Below, in pieces: positions 15,267-28,260 of a stretch of 64,000 nt of DNA. Below the pieces are notes generated by a model that did not search any database, was not told the DNA's origin, and was given only the letters and a program-made list of their open reading frames with translations. Numbering within the stretch: the first letter of the stretch is position 1; each line of letters opens with the position of its first letter. The translations under genes and the position numbers were made by a program. This DNA comes from Pyrocephalus nanus (lineage: Eukaryota; Chordata; Aves; Passeriformes; Tyrannidae): positions 31,087,866-31,151,865 of the forward strand of contig CM076261.1 in assembly GCA_038380795.1 (NCBI GenBank). Direction: 5' to 3'.

Positions 15267-15272
15267 CACGTG
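15267..15272. promoter_or_regulatory. Perfect E-box CACGTG
   Basis: The palindrome CACGTG lies about 740 bp upstream of the ANKH ATG inside the CpG island. This is the core site for USF, MYC/MAX and related bHLH-ZIP factors. Occupancy cannot be judged from sequence. Confidence 0.35.
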
Positions 15273-16429
15273 GGTTTGACACACGCTCGGCTGACGGGGC
15301 TGGCGGGGGAAAGAGCGGCACCGAGCGGCTCCTCCTGACGCCGGAGCGGCCGCGCTGTGCCCCCCGCGCCCCGCCGGGCGCGGCACCTGCCCCGCACACT
15401 TCGCCCCGCTGGGTCCCCTCTCGGCGCCATGGGATCCCCCCCATCTGCGCAACCCTCGCAGCCGGAGGCAGGGGAAGGCGTTTCCTGCCTATGGGCTTCG
15501 GGCCTCGGTTAGGGGCAGTCATGGGGCTGCAAGAAAGGTGGGGTTCCTGAACGTGGCGTTAAAGAGGATGTCTGACACACAGCTCTTCTTCTAGTCAAAC
15601 ACTTGCAATAAATAAATGGTGAACGTTTGCCAGTGCAACATCTTTCAAGGTCTCTGAGCAAGGGAATGCACTTGTGGGCCGCGGAGCTTGTGGAAGGGTC
15701 CTCGCTGGCCGGGGCACTGGCTGCCTTCAGAATCAGAGCCTTTGACCAGCCTTACTCTGCCCTTACACCCACTCATAAGGGTGGGGGAAAGATGAGAAAG
15801 CAAGCCCCCTTCTAAATGCCTTGCAGAAGTTTCTCAACATTTTCAAACTTGCAGGGGGCTATCAAGGTTTCATTGTGATTGAGTTTCTCTTGGGGCATTT
15901 AGGTTTGTGTTGTTACCTTCACCTTGCCCCATTTGAGGAGGGTTGGCAAATATTTTGGGAAGGTGGGAACTCTGTTAGGAATCAGATACCTGTATCTGAT
16001 CATCAGGGGAGCAGTGGCAAGAAGAGTGCTGCAAAGCCTCCCTCTCCCAAAGACTTCTGTACTAAAATGTTCCTATGACCAAACACCATTCCAAACATTT
16101 GGAGAGTCAATAGGAGGTGAGCTCTGAAAATCCTTGGCAGGCAGATGACAGGCTGTGGGGTGGGGCTGGAGTGAAAAAGCCCCTGACTCCTGAGGTGACT
16201 TGGCAAAGTCAGCCCTAGTTGGTGCTGGAGGTTTTTTCCCTCCTACAGCCGGAGTTTGTCTCACTTAGTAGCCCTTGAGCTGGTACAGCCATTCTTGTGA
16301 GCACACAAGAGCAAACTCAAACATTTGCAAGAGAGCAACCATAGGTCACTTAAAATGCCAGAGGCATGATGTCCTGGAGCGGAGGAGGGCAAAGCAGGAG
16401 AGGACAATAAACTGAGAAGAGGGAAAGAG

Positions 16430-16660
16430 GAGTTGTTTGTGATTACCTAAGCGGGTCTTTGGATTAACAGCACCAAATCTTCATCATCCTAAGGGAGAGC
16501 TAATCATCTCCAGATGAACGAGTGGTTGGTCCATTGGACAGCTTCGAACCGTATCCACGATGGGCAACATTCAAGCTCCAGCCAACCAGATTAAACTTGG
16601 ACTGAAGCAGAAACTCTTGTAGTTGCAGGGGCCTTACGCCAGCTGCCTTGTTTTATTTGT
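16430..16660. promoter_or_regulatory. Candidate proximal enhancer
   Basis: This non-repetitive stretch about 2 kb upstream of the ANKH start contains GGATTAA (16461-16467) and CTAATCATCT (about 16500-16509), which resemble bicoid-class OTX/PITX sites. The near-palindrome GTCCATTGGAC follows at about 16530. The call rests only on motif clustering and absence of repeat character. Confidence 0.2.
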
Positions 16661-19600
16661 TTGCTTGTGCTGAGCTGAATTACCTGCCAAATTAAACATA
16701 ACCTATGTGCACACTGAGGTGTAAGTTGCATAGTAGGTCTTCTTGAACTTTGAAGCAAGTCCTGTGACTTTTGAAGTCAAGGCTGGATATATTTTGAAGC
16801 ATTAATTCAATATTAAATTCTGTCTTTCTGAGAATATGTTTGGTTTTAGATAACCATATTGCCAGTAATTTCTTTCTGTTAGGACTAGTTTTTATTGGGA
16901 GTGAAGTCATTCCTCCTTTCCATGGGTCTGAGAACAACTTGTAGATGAAATTATGGAAGAATATTTTTATAGGTTCATATTTTAAAATATTTTCTTGGCA
17001 AAGTGTTCCTATTTTGTTTCAGTTTAAAGGGATTTTTTTTTAAGGGAAGAAACATTTAGCACTGTTTTTGAGTCAGAGAAAAGTAAAAGGGAATCCCCAA
17101 AGCCATGTGTAAAGATATGATTTTAACTTGCCATTTGAAAATTCCAGATGAGCTAATATTCAAGGAGTACCTCCTCTCATTCCTAGCAAAAACAAGCCAA
17201 CCCAAAATTAAAGCCTCCTGAATCAAAACGTTTGAACACCGAATGTGTGTCTCACAGTGCTAACTATTAGGCACACATAGTGATTATTTGTCCAAAAATT
17301 ATGTTCAGTCCTGGAAATACTGAGACACCCAAGTAGTTTAATGGAGTATAAGAGAGGCATATCCATCTGGGTGTTATATGTTCATAAGGTAGTTGATACT
17401 TTCTAACTCCAGCAGATAATGAATCATGTCCCTTACATCTGTAGTTAATTTCCATCTGATTGGTCACTTGAGAGCTTGGGTTAGCTTTTTATCTTCCTGC
17501 TGCCCAAAGCCATAGTACAGTTTTATTTTAAGAGTCGTTTTACATTTTACTTCCTAACATGTACTGGAATGTCCTGGGTAAATGTTAACCTAGCTGATGC
17601 TTTCTTGAGTTCCATATATTAAAATCATTAAGCTTATTTAATAAACTGTTTGACAATGTTTTAGGCTTTGTCTGTCTGCCTCCCTTTCGTGTCTTCTCTC
17701 TGTGGGATGACTCTAGTTCTTGCGTGCTTCTCTGTCAGCCCAGGTCATATTTGCTCCTTGAATTCATTACCAAAACAAAATTGCATTTGGAACCAAAAAA
17801 ACAAGGATGGTTTCACACATCTTGAAGTCAGTAGTTTGCTCAGCTGATGAGCTGAATAAATAGGTCATTTTAGCTGTATTGGGCAAAAAACAGTGATTAG
17901 TAATCATTTCCTTTCTAGCGTATTTTCTGTTACACTACATTTCTTACTCATATACCAAACACTGTCTGTTTGCTTAATGGAGTAAAAAAGACACAGAGAG
18001 GACAGCAGGAAATAATTACCCATAATCTCTCTGCTTTTTATAGAAAAATTATCTGGTCCAGGAGTATCTAAAATGTAGCCATCTTACTGGAGAAGTCATA
18101 TGAATAGAGTGCAATGCTGTAATGTGTTACAGTGTATGCATGATGAAACCTATCAGAAAACTCCCATGTGCCTGGTAAGGAAATGTGTTAGTAATTGCTC
18201 TTTAAGCAAGAGGGACAAAGTCTGAAGGTGTTCCCAGTAGCAGATCAAATCAGGGTAGTGCATGTTACTTTTACTCACGCAGTCGGAAATCCAACATGCA
18301 GATCAGCACATGATCACTAACATGTTAGAGTCCCAGTCCTTCCCTGAGCTTAAAGGGGGCCCCTCATCACAACTCCATGATGGGAATCTTGAGAGAACTC
18401 TGCTGTGGTACTGCCTTGCTTCAGAAAGGTGCCTCTTTTTACCTTGTCAAGGCTACTGCTAATTACCCGCTAGAGAAAATGGGTCTTGGGTTTGTTTTCT
18501 TAAATCACTATGCTTGGGCTTTCCATCACTAGTTGGCTGTTTAGCTGTCACCCCTGTTTTTTGCAGTTACTGGGTCTCTTCAAAACCTTTTCTTCTACAA
18601 AGGATTTTTTTCTTACAGTCTAAAATTTGTGAGCCAGTTGTTCCACAAGAGGAGAGACGAACTGGATTTCTCAGCCTAAAGAATGGCCAATGATTCTGGT
18701 CTCTGAATGGCCTTGGGCTGGGAAAGAGCAAATGATGACTGTCTTTTCCTATCTATTCCCATCAGATAAAGTGGAAGGACATCTCTGCAATCATGTTCTG
18801 CTTCTGTCTTGAGTTATTCCTCCCTTAGCAACAGCTGCCTCTTGCAGACTTAACTTTTAAGTTGGAACTGAGTCTGATGCATATTTCCAGCTCTTTACAC
18901 AACAGTAATTAAAACAATAAGATTGTCATTTAAAAATGTTGTCAAATTATGACTGAATGTTACTGAAGGAATGCTCAGAATGTGGGTCTTGTGTACGAAG
19001 TGGAAAAATACTCTCCTATTTAGTGCTGAGGAATAAAAATAGAAAAATCTTCTAGCCACTAATTTTTTTAGGGAACTGGCCAAACATAAAGCTCAGTTTT
19101 AAGGAATTTTCATGACCTAACAACTGAAGATCCCCTTCTTCCCTGGGACCTGAGTTCTGCAGAAAGCCTGTTTCTAGGAAAAATGTATGCTCAGCCTCTT
19201 CTTTTCCTGCAAAGGAGAGTGCAAAGAAGAGCTGGATGCACAACACTTTCTTTTACCATGTGTAAACTAAGCCTGAATCACTACAGTCACTGTGAGTTGT
19301 GCAGAAAGCCTTCATCTCAGAGGGTTAGTAGAACTCTCTTTATCTCACTCCTCATGCATGAGCCATAGGATCAAGGGGCACTGTGTTCTTGGGCTGTGTG
19401 CCTGGCCATGACTTCTAGACTCTTGCAATTCATAATTGGAAGGACTACAGAAATGCTGCAGTAGAAGTCTGAATATTTATATAACATTTTATTCTGTGAT
19501 TGGGTAGAGTTGAATTGAAAGATCAGAAAACAGCCAAAGGAATCAGGTTATCAGTCAGACAAGTCCAACTAATACACTTCTGATTTAGCTGCAGCTCTGT

Positions 19601-21230
19601 GTGAAGAATAAAAATGGTCTTTACAACCTATATCCCCTCCCTAAGGCCAGTCTGCTGTGGACGCAGCTGGTGTGTCAAGTTACATGATAAGGATGGTGCC
19701 CCTGCAGTAAACTCATGTCTTTCTTTCTTTGGCTGGCACAAGTGCACTGGCACTTTCAGGCAAAATTGTTTTCTAGCTGATGAAGCAGAAGAAGCCTCTT
19801 ATTAATGCTTAATAGACCAAGATAAAAATAATGTTGGGTTTCAGTGGCACAAGGAGACCTGGGTTGCTCAGTGTGCAAATAAGTGCCTGACTTATTTTTC
19901 GGGTGAGAATCAACTTACTGCCTCTGGTCTCCTGCAGCAAGGCAGTTGTTTAGAATCTGCCTTCTGCCACAGGTCACCTAGGAGTGTTGGCTCTGTATTC
20001 CCCATCTTCACAGTGGTGTCTGCTCCATGGCTCACTCAGACTCACAACCTGGGTAATCCCACCTGTATGCATGACTTGTGGTGCTGGCCTTAATAGCGTT
20101 ATTTGTTCTTTGGACTTGCGTTCTGAGTCCAAAACTGTATTTTCTTCTGAGGCAGCCTGGGGCACGTGACTCTGCAGGAGCTCCAAAATGAGAGAGCTGG
20201 TGTGAGCAGCCAGTCTCAAGCTGTTGGTGGGGGATACACAGGGATGCCCAGCTGCAGCCCTAGTCACTGAGGCGATGCTGTGCCATTTCTTAGCAGGTTA
20301 ATCCAAACAGCTCCTTCCTCAGTGTTGCAGTGATGTTAATGTAAATATTGCATTGCAGAAGGCTAACTGGACCAGGCGCTGCCTGGTTTAAAGATTTCTG
20401 TCTCTCAAGTGCTCGTAGCTTGGCATCTGGGATCCTGAGGGACCAGAGTGCTTATGAACCTTGCATGCTACAGAGGGAATTGCATTGTCCTAGCAGCAAG
20501 CCTGAGGCTCCAGTATTGTTTCATGATCAGAGGAAGAGAAACTTTGTCATCATCGAAGCAAACATATACAGATGTTGCATTTTCTCAGCATGGGAGAAGA
20601 TAAGTTTTTAAACACAGGGTGGTTTTGTGTGTTTTCTGTAGGTTTTTACCCTGTCTAATTTCTAAATTACAGTTTATTTAATGATTATAACTTAGGCATT
20701 CAAACATCTTGAAAAAATGCAAGTAATAATTTAAAATGTTTTCCAGAACTTATTTCTATAAAATAAATTAAAATCTAGTTATGTGGATTTGCTTGGAATT
20801 CAGAACCTGTTCTTCAGTTTACATTTGACATATTTGCTTGAGGCATTAGGACATTCTGCAGTCTGCTTGATTCTCACTAAAACATCTACAGGTAATGTCA
20901 CTTGCTGTGCTGTATATGAAATTTAATAGCACACAAAGCCACCAATGATTGCAAAGGTCAATCTTTATGGCTTTGCTTATCATTAAAACAGTAATCAATA
21001 CTGGACTTGAGTTGTCTGTGGAGATTAATGATGTAGTTGAACATCATTTAACTAAAACTTGTAGGAGGTGGTGGTGAATTTGCATTCTAAACTCTCGTAT
21101 TGTAATGTTCTTTTGTGATGAGCTCAGTAGTTAGATTAACTGTTTAAACGTTTCAGGAATACACATTTATAAGCTTGCAATACTCCATCCTCTCCAGTTT
21201 TATTTATAAGGGGCTCACTCCTTCCTAAAC

Positions 21231-21262
21231 ATGTGTCTTGCCAAATACGTGTCTTGCCAAAT
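21231..21262. repeat. Two-copy 16-bp tandem duplication
   Basis: Two adjacent units ATGTGTCTTGCCAAAT and ACGTGTCTTGCCAAAT differ at one base, and a third partial unit (ATGTCTTT) follows. This is a local slippage duplication. Confidence 0.8.
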
Positions 21263-21360
21263 ATGTCTTTTGTGTTGTCACAGCAAACCATAAAATAGCC
21301 TCTGTATAGAACCTACAGTAAACTAATGAGTAATCAGTGTATTTGTGAAAATTCTGTAAT

Positions 21361-21385
21361 ATGCAAATGCATAATTATTTATTAG
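21361..21385. promoter_or_regulatory. Octamer plus AT-rich homeodomain cluster
   Basis: A perfect ATGCAAAT (21361-21368) runs straight into GCATAATTATTTATTAG, giving overlapping POU, ATTA-type homeodomain and TTATTTA-type sites in 25 bp. It sits 110 bp left of a CR1 element. Chance is possible in AT-rich DNA. Confidence 0.2.
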
Positions 21386-21494
21386 TACTTGTATGGCTGA
21401 AAATGCTATAGTATATGCATGCCTAAATCTAGTATTTCTTGAGTATAAATTTCAGCAGAAGATCTCTCAGTGATAAATTTTGTATTTACCAAGT

Positions 21495-21780
21495 GCAATA
21501 GGACAAGGGGTAAGAGTTTTTAAACTAAAAGGGGTCAATTTGGATTGGATATAAGAAAGAAATTTTTTACAATGAAGGTGATGAAACACTGGAGCAAGTT
21601 GCCCAGAGATGTGGTGGATGCCTCACCCTCCCTCTGGAAACACTCCTGGTCAGGCTGGATTGGGCTCTGAGCAACCTAATCTAGTTGGAGAGGTCCCTGC
21701 TTATTGCAGGGGGCCTGGACTAGATGATCTTTAAAAGTTTCATCCAACCCAAGCTATTCTGAGATTCTACAAATCTATGA
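21495..21780 (+). mobile_element. CR1 LINE, 5'-truncated 3' end
   Basis: Diagnostic avian CR1 3' sequence, in order: GGACAAGGGGTAAGAG, GGATTGGATATAAGAAAGAA, CACTGGAGCAAGTTGCCCAG, CAGGCTGGATTGGGCTCTGA, GCAACCTAATCTAGTTGGAG, then TAGATGATCT and CATCCAACCCAAGC. It ends at an ATTCTGAGATTCTAC-type octamer tail. It is sense on the plus strand and heavily 5'-truncated with no coding part. Divergence is moderate. Confidence 0.96.
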
Positions 21781-22162
21781 TTTAAAGAGGAGTTTGAGAT
21801 TTAGATAACATTCAAGTACTTTCTGGCACTTACAAGTCTGTATGAGAGCACCTATAAACTTACTAAAGGAGTACAGAAATCTTCCATTTCATGAAGGATG
21901 ATGAATGACATAACTATTGGTATTTTTCCTTCTCCCAACGTTTTTTCTATCAATTTTTTCTCTAGTTTCAAACCAGTATTATGAAGAGGCAAAAGAAATA
22001 AGGCATAGTACTGGCTCTCATTTCCATGTGGACATGAAATATCTGAGGCAAGATTCTCTCAAAATCCCCCTGCCTTCTCTTCTGCATATTTCATTAACAG
22101 GACACGGACTTTCTTCCTAGGACACGGAAAACTGAATGTTTTGCATTATGTTACCAAACTTC

Positions 22163-22373
22163 TTCCCTTCCCTTCCCTTCCCTTCCCTTCCCTTCCCTTC
22201 CCTTCCCTTCCCTTCCCTTCCCTTCCCTTCCCTTCCCTTCCCTTCCCTTCCCTTCCCTTCCCTTCCCTTCCCTTCCCTTCCCTTCCCTTCCCTTCCCTTC
22301 CCTTCCCTTCCCTTCCCTTCCCTTCCCTTCCCTTCCCTTCCCTTCCCTTCCCTTCCCTTCCCCTCCCCTTCCC
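22163..22373. repeat. (TTCCC)40 pentanucleotide satellite
   Basis: Forty uninterrupted TTCCC units occupy 22163-22362 (200 bp), followed by degenerate CCTCCCCTTCCC to 22373. The strand is wholly pyrimidine and its complement wholly purine. Four overlapping long frames here (PSLPF repeats on plus, EGKGR repeats on minus) are products of the repeat and not genes. Perfect purity suggests active length variation or assembly collapse, so the true length may differ. Confidence 0.99.
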
Positions 22374-24353
22374 AAAAAGCCTTCTGGAATTAAAGAAATA
22401 CTTTGAGAAGAACTGCATTAAACCTCGGTCAGTCTTGAACAAAGACTGATTTGATGAGTAATGTCAATAATCAGTTCTCCCGCACATCTAAAACACTTTG
22501 CAGTCACTGTTTGAAGTACCACAATAAGACATGAACTCTGAGTCAGAGCTCCTCCCTTTGGAATTCACAAGTTTGGACTGCCAAGGATTAGTCTGGAAGG
22601 GTTCAAGTGTCCCTAAACCCATAGCTATGAGGAAGAACCAGGGGGAAACCTTTTGACCCATTTTAGTCATTCTCTGTTCTTTCTAATATCTCATTATCTT
22701 TTAGCAGCCTGGACAGGGCTGCAACCTGTGGAAGTGAAACACAGATTTTTCTCCATCCTCAATCCAGCAGCCATGCTATGGATTGGTGGAAAAAGAAGGC
22801 GAGAGGAGGTAATAGAGGAACCACATATGACAGGTGGGCTTGCTGTGTTTGGGAAACATTTGTAGTTATGGAAGGAGCTGTGAGTACTCCTCCATTTCAG
22901 CTTGGCAGCTGGATCAAGCTGGCCAGAAGCATTCTACCCTGTGATGCCAAAGAGCTGCACAGAAAGCAATTGCTGTGCTCTGGGTAAGGAGAATGAAGAT
23001 TTGCTGGAAGTGGTACTGGGAAAGCACAAGGGAGTCTAAGCGAGTTTTGCACTTGGAGCAGGGCTTGTTGGGCCAGTGGCAATGACAACAATAACCTCAT
23101 CTTCTGCTTCTGTAGGTGGAGTTCAGTGGTGAAAACAGCCTGTGCTTTGTTGCTTCTGCTGTGAATTTATAGCATGGCAGCAGGGTAAATAATTGATTCT
23201 TCCCAAAGGCTCTTTCCTTTACTGAATAAAATGGCATTACCTCTCAGAGTCTGGAAGCAGAACCTGAGTAGGTGATGAGGCTAAAGGCTTGAAACCTGTC
23301 AAGGCAGGGGAACAGCATCATCTCATGGGGAGGTAGGGGAAGACAGAAATTTGTGGGCATCTGTCCAAGAATACGTGAAGGCATCTGCAGTGGGTCAGGA
23401 TTGCTTTGACAATGGGTAATGCCTTGTTACCTTGCTGTTTAGGATCAGCCCTGCTGAGAAGAACAGATGTAAATTTGCTGTAGGATGCTGTGGTGCTCAC
23501 TGTAGTCTGCAGTTTAAAATGTTAGAATTTTGTTGGTGATGTGAAGGTTTTTTCCTTGTTTGTTAAAGGACGGGAGGAGACTCCATGTAAAAGGTTACCT
23601 GTTTTGAAATACAGATTCTGTGAGGAGGGTATCTGCCCTCAGTCTCTTGATGAAGGAGCTGTGTGACACTGAAGCCATTTCTGTAACAAACAGCCAGCAA
23701 TGAATGCATATGCAAGGATTGCTGCTGATCCATACAGGCAGCACATGTCCCAGACACTTAGGTTTAGTGCCTGAATTGTATGGAGGCCTCTCTTCCCAGA
23801 TGGATTAGACAGCAATCCTCAAAACCAAATATCCATCTAAGGCAACAAATTTATTTCCCATTCACCTGACATCCACTGAGTCTGATGTTCATCAGCATGG
23901 TCCCACCAGAAAAAGAAATCCCTTTCTATCTACTCAGTGTGGACAGTGGCAGACTAGGCCAGGACTTTTTCCAGTACACTTTGAAGGATGTCATTCTCAT
24001 CTGCTGTTATTTTTTCAGGTTTTGCCAAGTTTGTGTTTCTCAGTTAAGTCTGGTTTTCTTTCAAGCCAGAAGCTACTTGTCATTTTTGAATGTCCAGACA
24101 ATAAAATTTGACTTACAATGCCCAAATGCCTAACTGCTAATCCCTGGAGAATTTGAAAGATTTTCTGAGACTTTTTCTCCTCTGGCAAAAATTAGTTGAA
24201 GGTGGTTGGGTAGCCTAAAGAATGTCAGGCAAGGACAAATAGATGGACAGCCAAACAGTAGAGTAGCAGACTGCCTCATGTGGCTAGGAAACAATTCATC
24301 ATGTAAATATGACCTGTAACAACTGTGCCTTCAGACTGAAAATTTTATTGGTC

Positions 24354-24386
24354 AATAAAATGGAAAAAAGAAAAAAAAAAAAAAAA
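24354..24386 (+). repeat. AATAAA followed by A16 tract
   Basis: AATAAA at 24354-24359 is followed 11 bp later by sixteen A (24371-24386), the arrangement of an inserted polyadenylated cDNA. No source gene or flanking duplication is recognisable, so it may be a simple A-tract. Confidence 0.4.
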
Positions 24387-25925
24387 GAAGTGTCTTTCCC
24401 CCTCATTTTTATCAGGTATTTTATGTCTGATTACTAACTTACGCAAAATCCATGTAGTAATTCAAGCTAGGTTTTTACAAATGTGTAATGGATCTCTATG
24501 AACTTTTAGTGCAGATAAAAGGCTTATTAAAAAAACTCCCATAAACATTGTTTAGCTGATATGAAGCCCTGGGAATACAGTTAGAATCAATGCTATGTGC
24601 CTAAGGATTTATCTCCCTGTTAAGTTTAAGCATTCTTTGATTCACAGCATGTAAACTGCCTAAACAATTTATTTTAATTTAGGGCTTTGCTAGTGGAAGA
24701 TGTTACAAGTACCATGAGGAAATTTTCCAGGCTCAGGTTCCTGCCATTTGATCTTCCAGCTCTGAGTTGAGCTCCTGGGGGTTCAGACATCCTTTGGACA
24801 AAGTGATGAGGTCCCAGTATGTGCCCTGAGGTGAAATTTTTTGCATAGTGCCCAGTCTTTAATGTTGTAGAGTGTTGTACTTATATATTTTGACAAGTTT
24901 AGTTGAATCTCAATTATTTATATAGCTTCAGAATGTAAAGTGATTCATTTATGCAAAAATAATTCCTTCTGCAGCATAAGAGCAAACACATCATTGTGCT
25001 GCCTTCAAGTATGTGACAAATTAGGACATGTCACCAATGAGCCAGCAATTGCTGCTTGTTTCCACTTGGGGGTACCTTAGTTTTTATACTTACAAATATT
25101 AGTATAGAAAAATAGCTATTTGTATTTTATCATGTAATGCATATGACATTTAAATTATTCTCTTAATAGTCACTATGCTTCAGTCATCTCTGTGTGTGAG
25201 AATTTGCACGAGTGGAGGAAAGGAATGCAGTGCTGTGGGACTTCTCTGTCACTGTGTGTTCATGTTCCGCTGCTGGTGGGTTCTGTGGCATCAGTGGGAG
25301 TCAGGATGAGCAGAGCCATTGTTCCTTCTGGTGCTTTTTTGTATAGTTTTGCTGGCTGGGTTTTTCTCCTGGGCATGAAAATAAGGACTGAACTGGACTA
25401 GGAGTGTTCACCACTATGGAAAAATAGTTTCTTACTATGCTTGATAACTCTAATGTGACAGAAAAATTCCTCTGGTAGCTTTGTGCTGAGCTTCTAGGCT
25501 GATGAGAAGTAGTTTGGTGCAACATTAAATTTGGGGCTGATCCCAAAATCTGCTTTCAGATTCTGGATGATGATATTGTTCTGTGGAGGCTAGTTTACCT
25601 ATTGTGAAGCAAATTCATAATTATGAAGTTTTGGTATTTGTGTGTGTGTATGTAATTTTCAGAGAGACTTGCTGCTTGTTGCAGAATTTGAGTTTAACTT
25701 TTATTATTTCTTTTAGTTCTTTAAATGACTGACCCTGAACACTCTATATACAGAACGCATTATCACTGAGGTACCTGTAGGTACAGGTGTGCCTGTGCCT
25801 GAAGGAGACTGAGTTGATATATATTTCCTAGTTTTTTGCTTCTTACAGTCCCCCTTACCACACTAAATAGCTTGTTCTTCAGAAATGGATCTTTATTTTG
25901 CTATTCTATCAAGCAGTGCTTTTGT

Positions 25926-25940
25926 AAAAAAAAAAAAAAA
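25926..25940. repeat. A15 tract
   Basis: Fifteen consecutive A. No polyadenylation signal or transposon body is evident next to it. Low-complexity sequence. Confidence 0.85.
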
Positions 25941-27639
25941 GTGTTTAAGATTTCCTTTTCAACAGCAAATCAGTTGTAGCTGGTAAGTTCTTTATTAGCT
26001 GATAAGTTCTGTAACTGTAGTTCTTTATTAACTGACTGCAAATTCTTTGTTTGGTTTTGAGTTCAGAAATATTTACTAACGTATACCAAACACCTCCATC
26101 TAATTTCCACTTCTTCCATGTGTGGATACAGAATTGGTTAGGTTATTCATGTGTGCCAGACTTCTTGAAAGAATCTTTACTAATGTCCCATATGACACCT
26201 GACTAAACTTTTTTGTATATTTTTCAGTAGACCTGATACTTCCAGTCCTATCAAAATTCATTGAACTGATCTTGATATTTCTTTCTAACATCTCATTATC
26301 CCTCCTACACATCTGGACATCTCTGAAATGCAGATATAACCACACAAACCCCACAATATTTTATTTTTATTTGTACATATGTATTGAACTTAATTCCTTT
26401 GGGTACTTCCGGTATTTAAGCAATAGCACACATAAACTGTAGTTTCTGTTTAATTTTTAAATGAAAAAATATAAATGAAGGCATTTGTGAGTTTACCCCC
26501 AAGGGATGCTTTAGCTTTTTCAACGTAAAGGCTTTATTCTGCTGTGATCAGCAGTTATCTTGATTGTGCCAGTGTTTTTACAGCATAACCAGATACAATG
26601 TATCTTAAAATGAACTTCTCTTTTCATTATCAAATTTGTCTCATGTCTAGGACCAACATAATTTGTTGAAGGATAAATGCCTTTTTAGTTCAGTTTGCTA
26701 ATGTAGCATATGGGAAAATCTGTGATAACTGTTCTTGGTAGTAATCTTCCAATTTTGGTTGCAGCCATGGCTATAACTGGAAGCTTGACCTCCTGTGGCT
26801 GTCTGGACCAGAGATGGTAATCTTTCCAGGATATGGGTGAAAACAAGAGGTTTGGTCTCTCTAGTCCATGAAGTTGTTTGTTCATGCAGGAAACACCATG
26901 GGCTGCTAAAACTGCCATGAGGACATTTGACCTAGAGTTGTCCTTCAAATGCTGAAGCTGTTCCAAACTTTTCTTCCACCTAGTTGTTTCTGGCAAAATG
27001 TCAGAAAGCACTGCATTTTTTGTCTACTTTTGCAGTAAAGCAGGTGATGCCTTTCTTTTAAAGGTAGTGAGGTCCAGGGGATAAAATACAGAGGTGCTCC
27101 CCCAAGGTGGGGTTCTCTCCAGTTTCTGAAAATGCAGGTTCTTCTTCACAGGCACAAAAGCAACCCCTAAAACTTATGAGTTAGTGTAAACTTGTTCCCA
27201 GTGAGGTCTGTAAATGTTTTGTACTGTACAGAAAGGGTCCACTGGTTCTGTTACCCACCATTTCCCAGAGCAAGCCTATCTCCCTTCCAGATCAAACAGA
27301 TACGGGATTTGAGGAAGAATATACAATACCCATCTGGGATTTAATGCAGATATGAGCAATGCAACCTCAGAAATACAGTGAAGGGACTGAAGCAGCTAAA
27401 TTCAGGGTAGGTGGGTGAATGTAACTCTGTACTGAATTGCTGGTTTTATTTCAGCCCTAGGCCATCCTTCATGCAGAGAACTTCAGCTCATTAGTCATAG
27501 TGTTCATCCACTGGTTGCACTTTGTGTAGCAGCACTTCAGGCTTCTTATTTGTTTTCACAGGATATTAGGCTGCCTGTGCCCTTTTCCAGCACCTGATTC
27601 TAGTTTGGCAGATCCCTTGTTGCAAGGCGGCATTTGCCA

Positions 27640-28260
27640 AGAGTAACTTATTTATTTCACATCTTAGAATAAGTGAAAAGACTAGTTTTTCCAGATGCAG
27701 TGTGAAATGCAAATGCACTCATTAGCAATGGACCGCCCCAATGGCCCTGAGCCTGGGGAGCCAAACCTCTGGGAAGGGCCCCAGCACAGGGCTCTCCCCT
27801 TGATACTGCTTTATCAAAGGTAAATAAGCCAAGATTTGTCTAGCTGCTGAACATGCTTTGTGACTATTAATTAATTGAATAGAGATTTAAATGTGATACT
27901 CATTTTTAATCTTTTACAAATCAATATTAATCCACCCTATTTACACTTTCACGCTCTAAGCAGGAACAATTCTTATTAATCAATACACCCATTTGCTGTT
28001 TTATCATGGAAAGAAGCAAGGATTTGCTGCCTGCATGCTTTATGAACAGGGATACCACTTCCGGGATCCCATGAGTCTGCATCAGAGGGAGACTGGGAGC
28101 TAAAGGAGCCTTGCCGTTAAGCAGATTAACAGTGATTTCTTCAGTCTGGCAGCAGTTGCATGTAACTGATTCTGTGCTTTGCGAGATGATACTTCATCAA
28201 ATAAATGCACTGTCAAAGTTAATTAGTAACATTTTTATTTTACAATTTACCTCCCTGATG
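27640..28260. promoter_or_regulatory. Candidate conserved non-coding block
   Basis: This non-repetitive stretch has a perfect octamer ATGCAAAT (27707-27714) followed by a CATTAG site, the homeodomain-rich ATTAATTAATTG near 27865, further ATTAAT sites to 28000, then GCAGATTAACAGTGAT near 28120. No ORF or transposon similarity is apparent. Motif density and lack of repeat character suggest a developmental enhancer. This is inference, and only cross-species alignment can decide it. Confidence 0.28.

Larger units (their letters stand above)
15531..21494. other. ANKH upstream region, no gene seen
   Basis: Composition drops sharply from the CpG island to AT-rich DNA. Frames are short on both strands (97 codons at most), with no recognisable protein. 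It contains one possible regulatory patch at 16430-16660, a duplicated 16-bp unit at 21231-21262 and an octamer cluster at 21361-21385. Otherwise I see nothing to annotate. Confidence 0.7.

Noticed and set aside
22136..22449. Frames of 74-102 codons with PSLPF or EGKGR repeats
   Set aside because: They are translations of the TTCCC microsatellite, whose 5-base period leaves several frames open.
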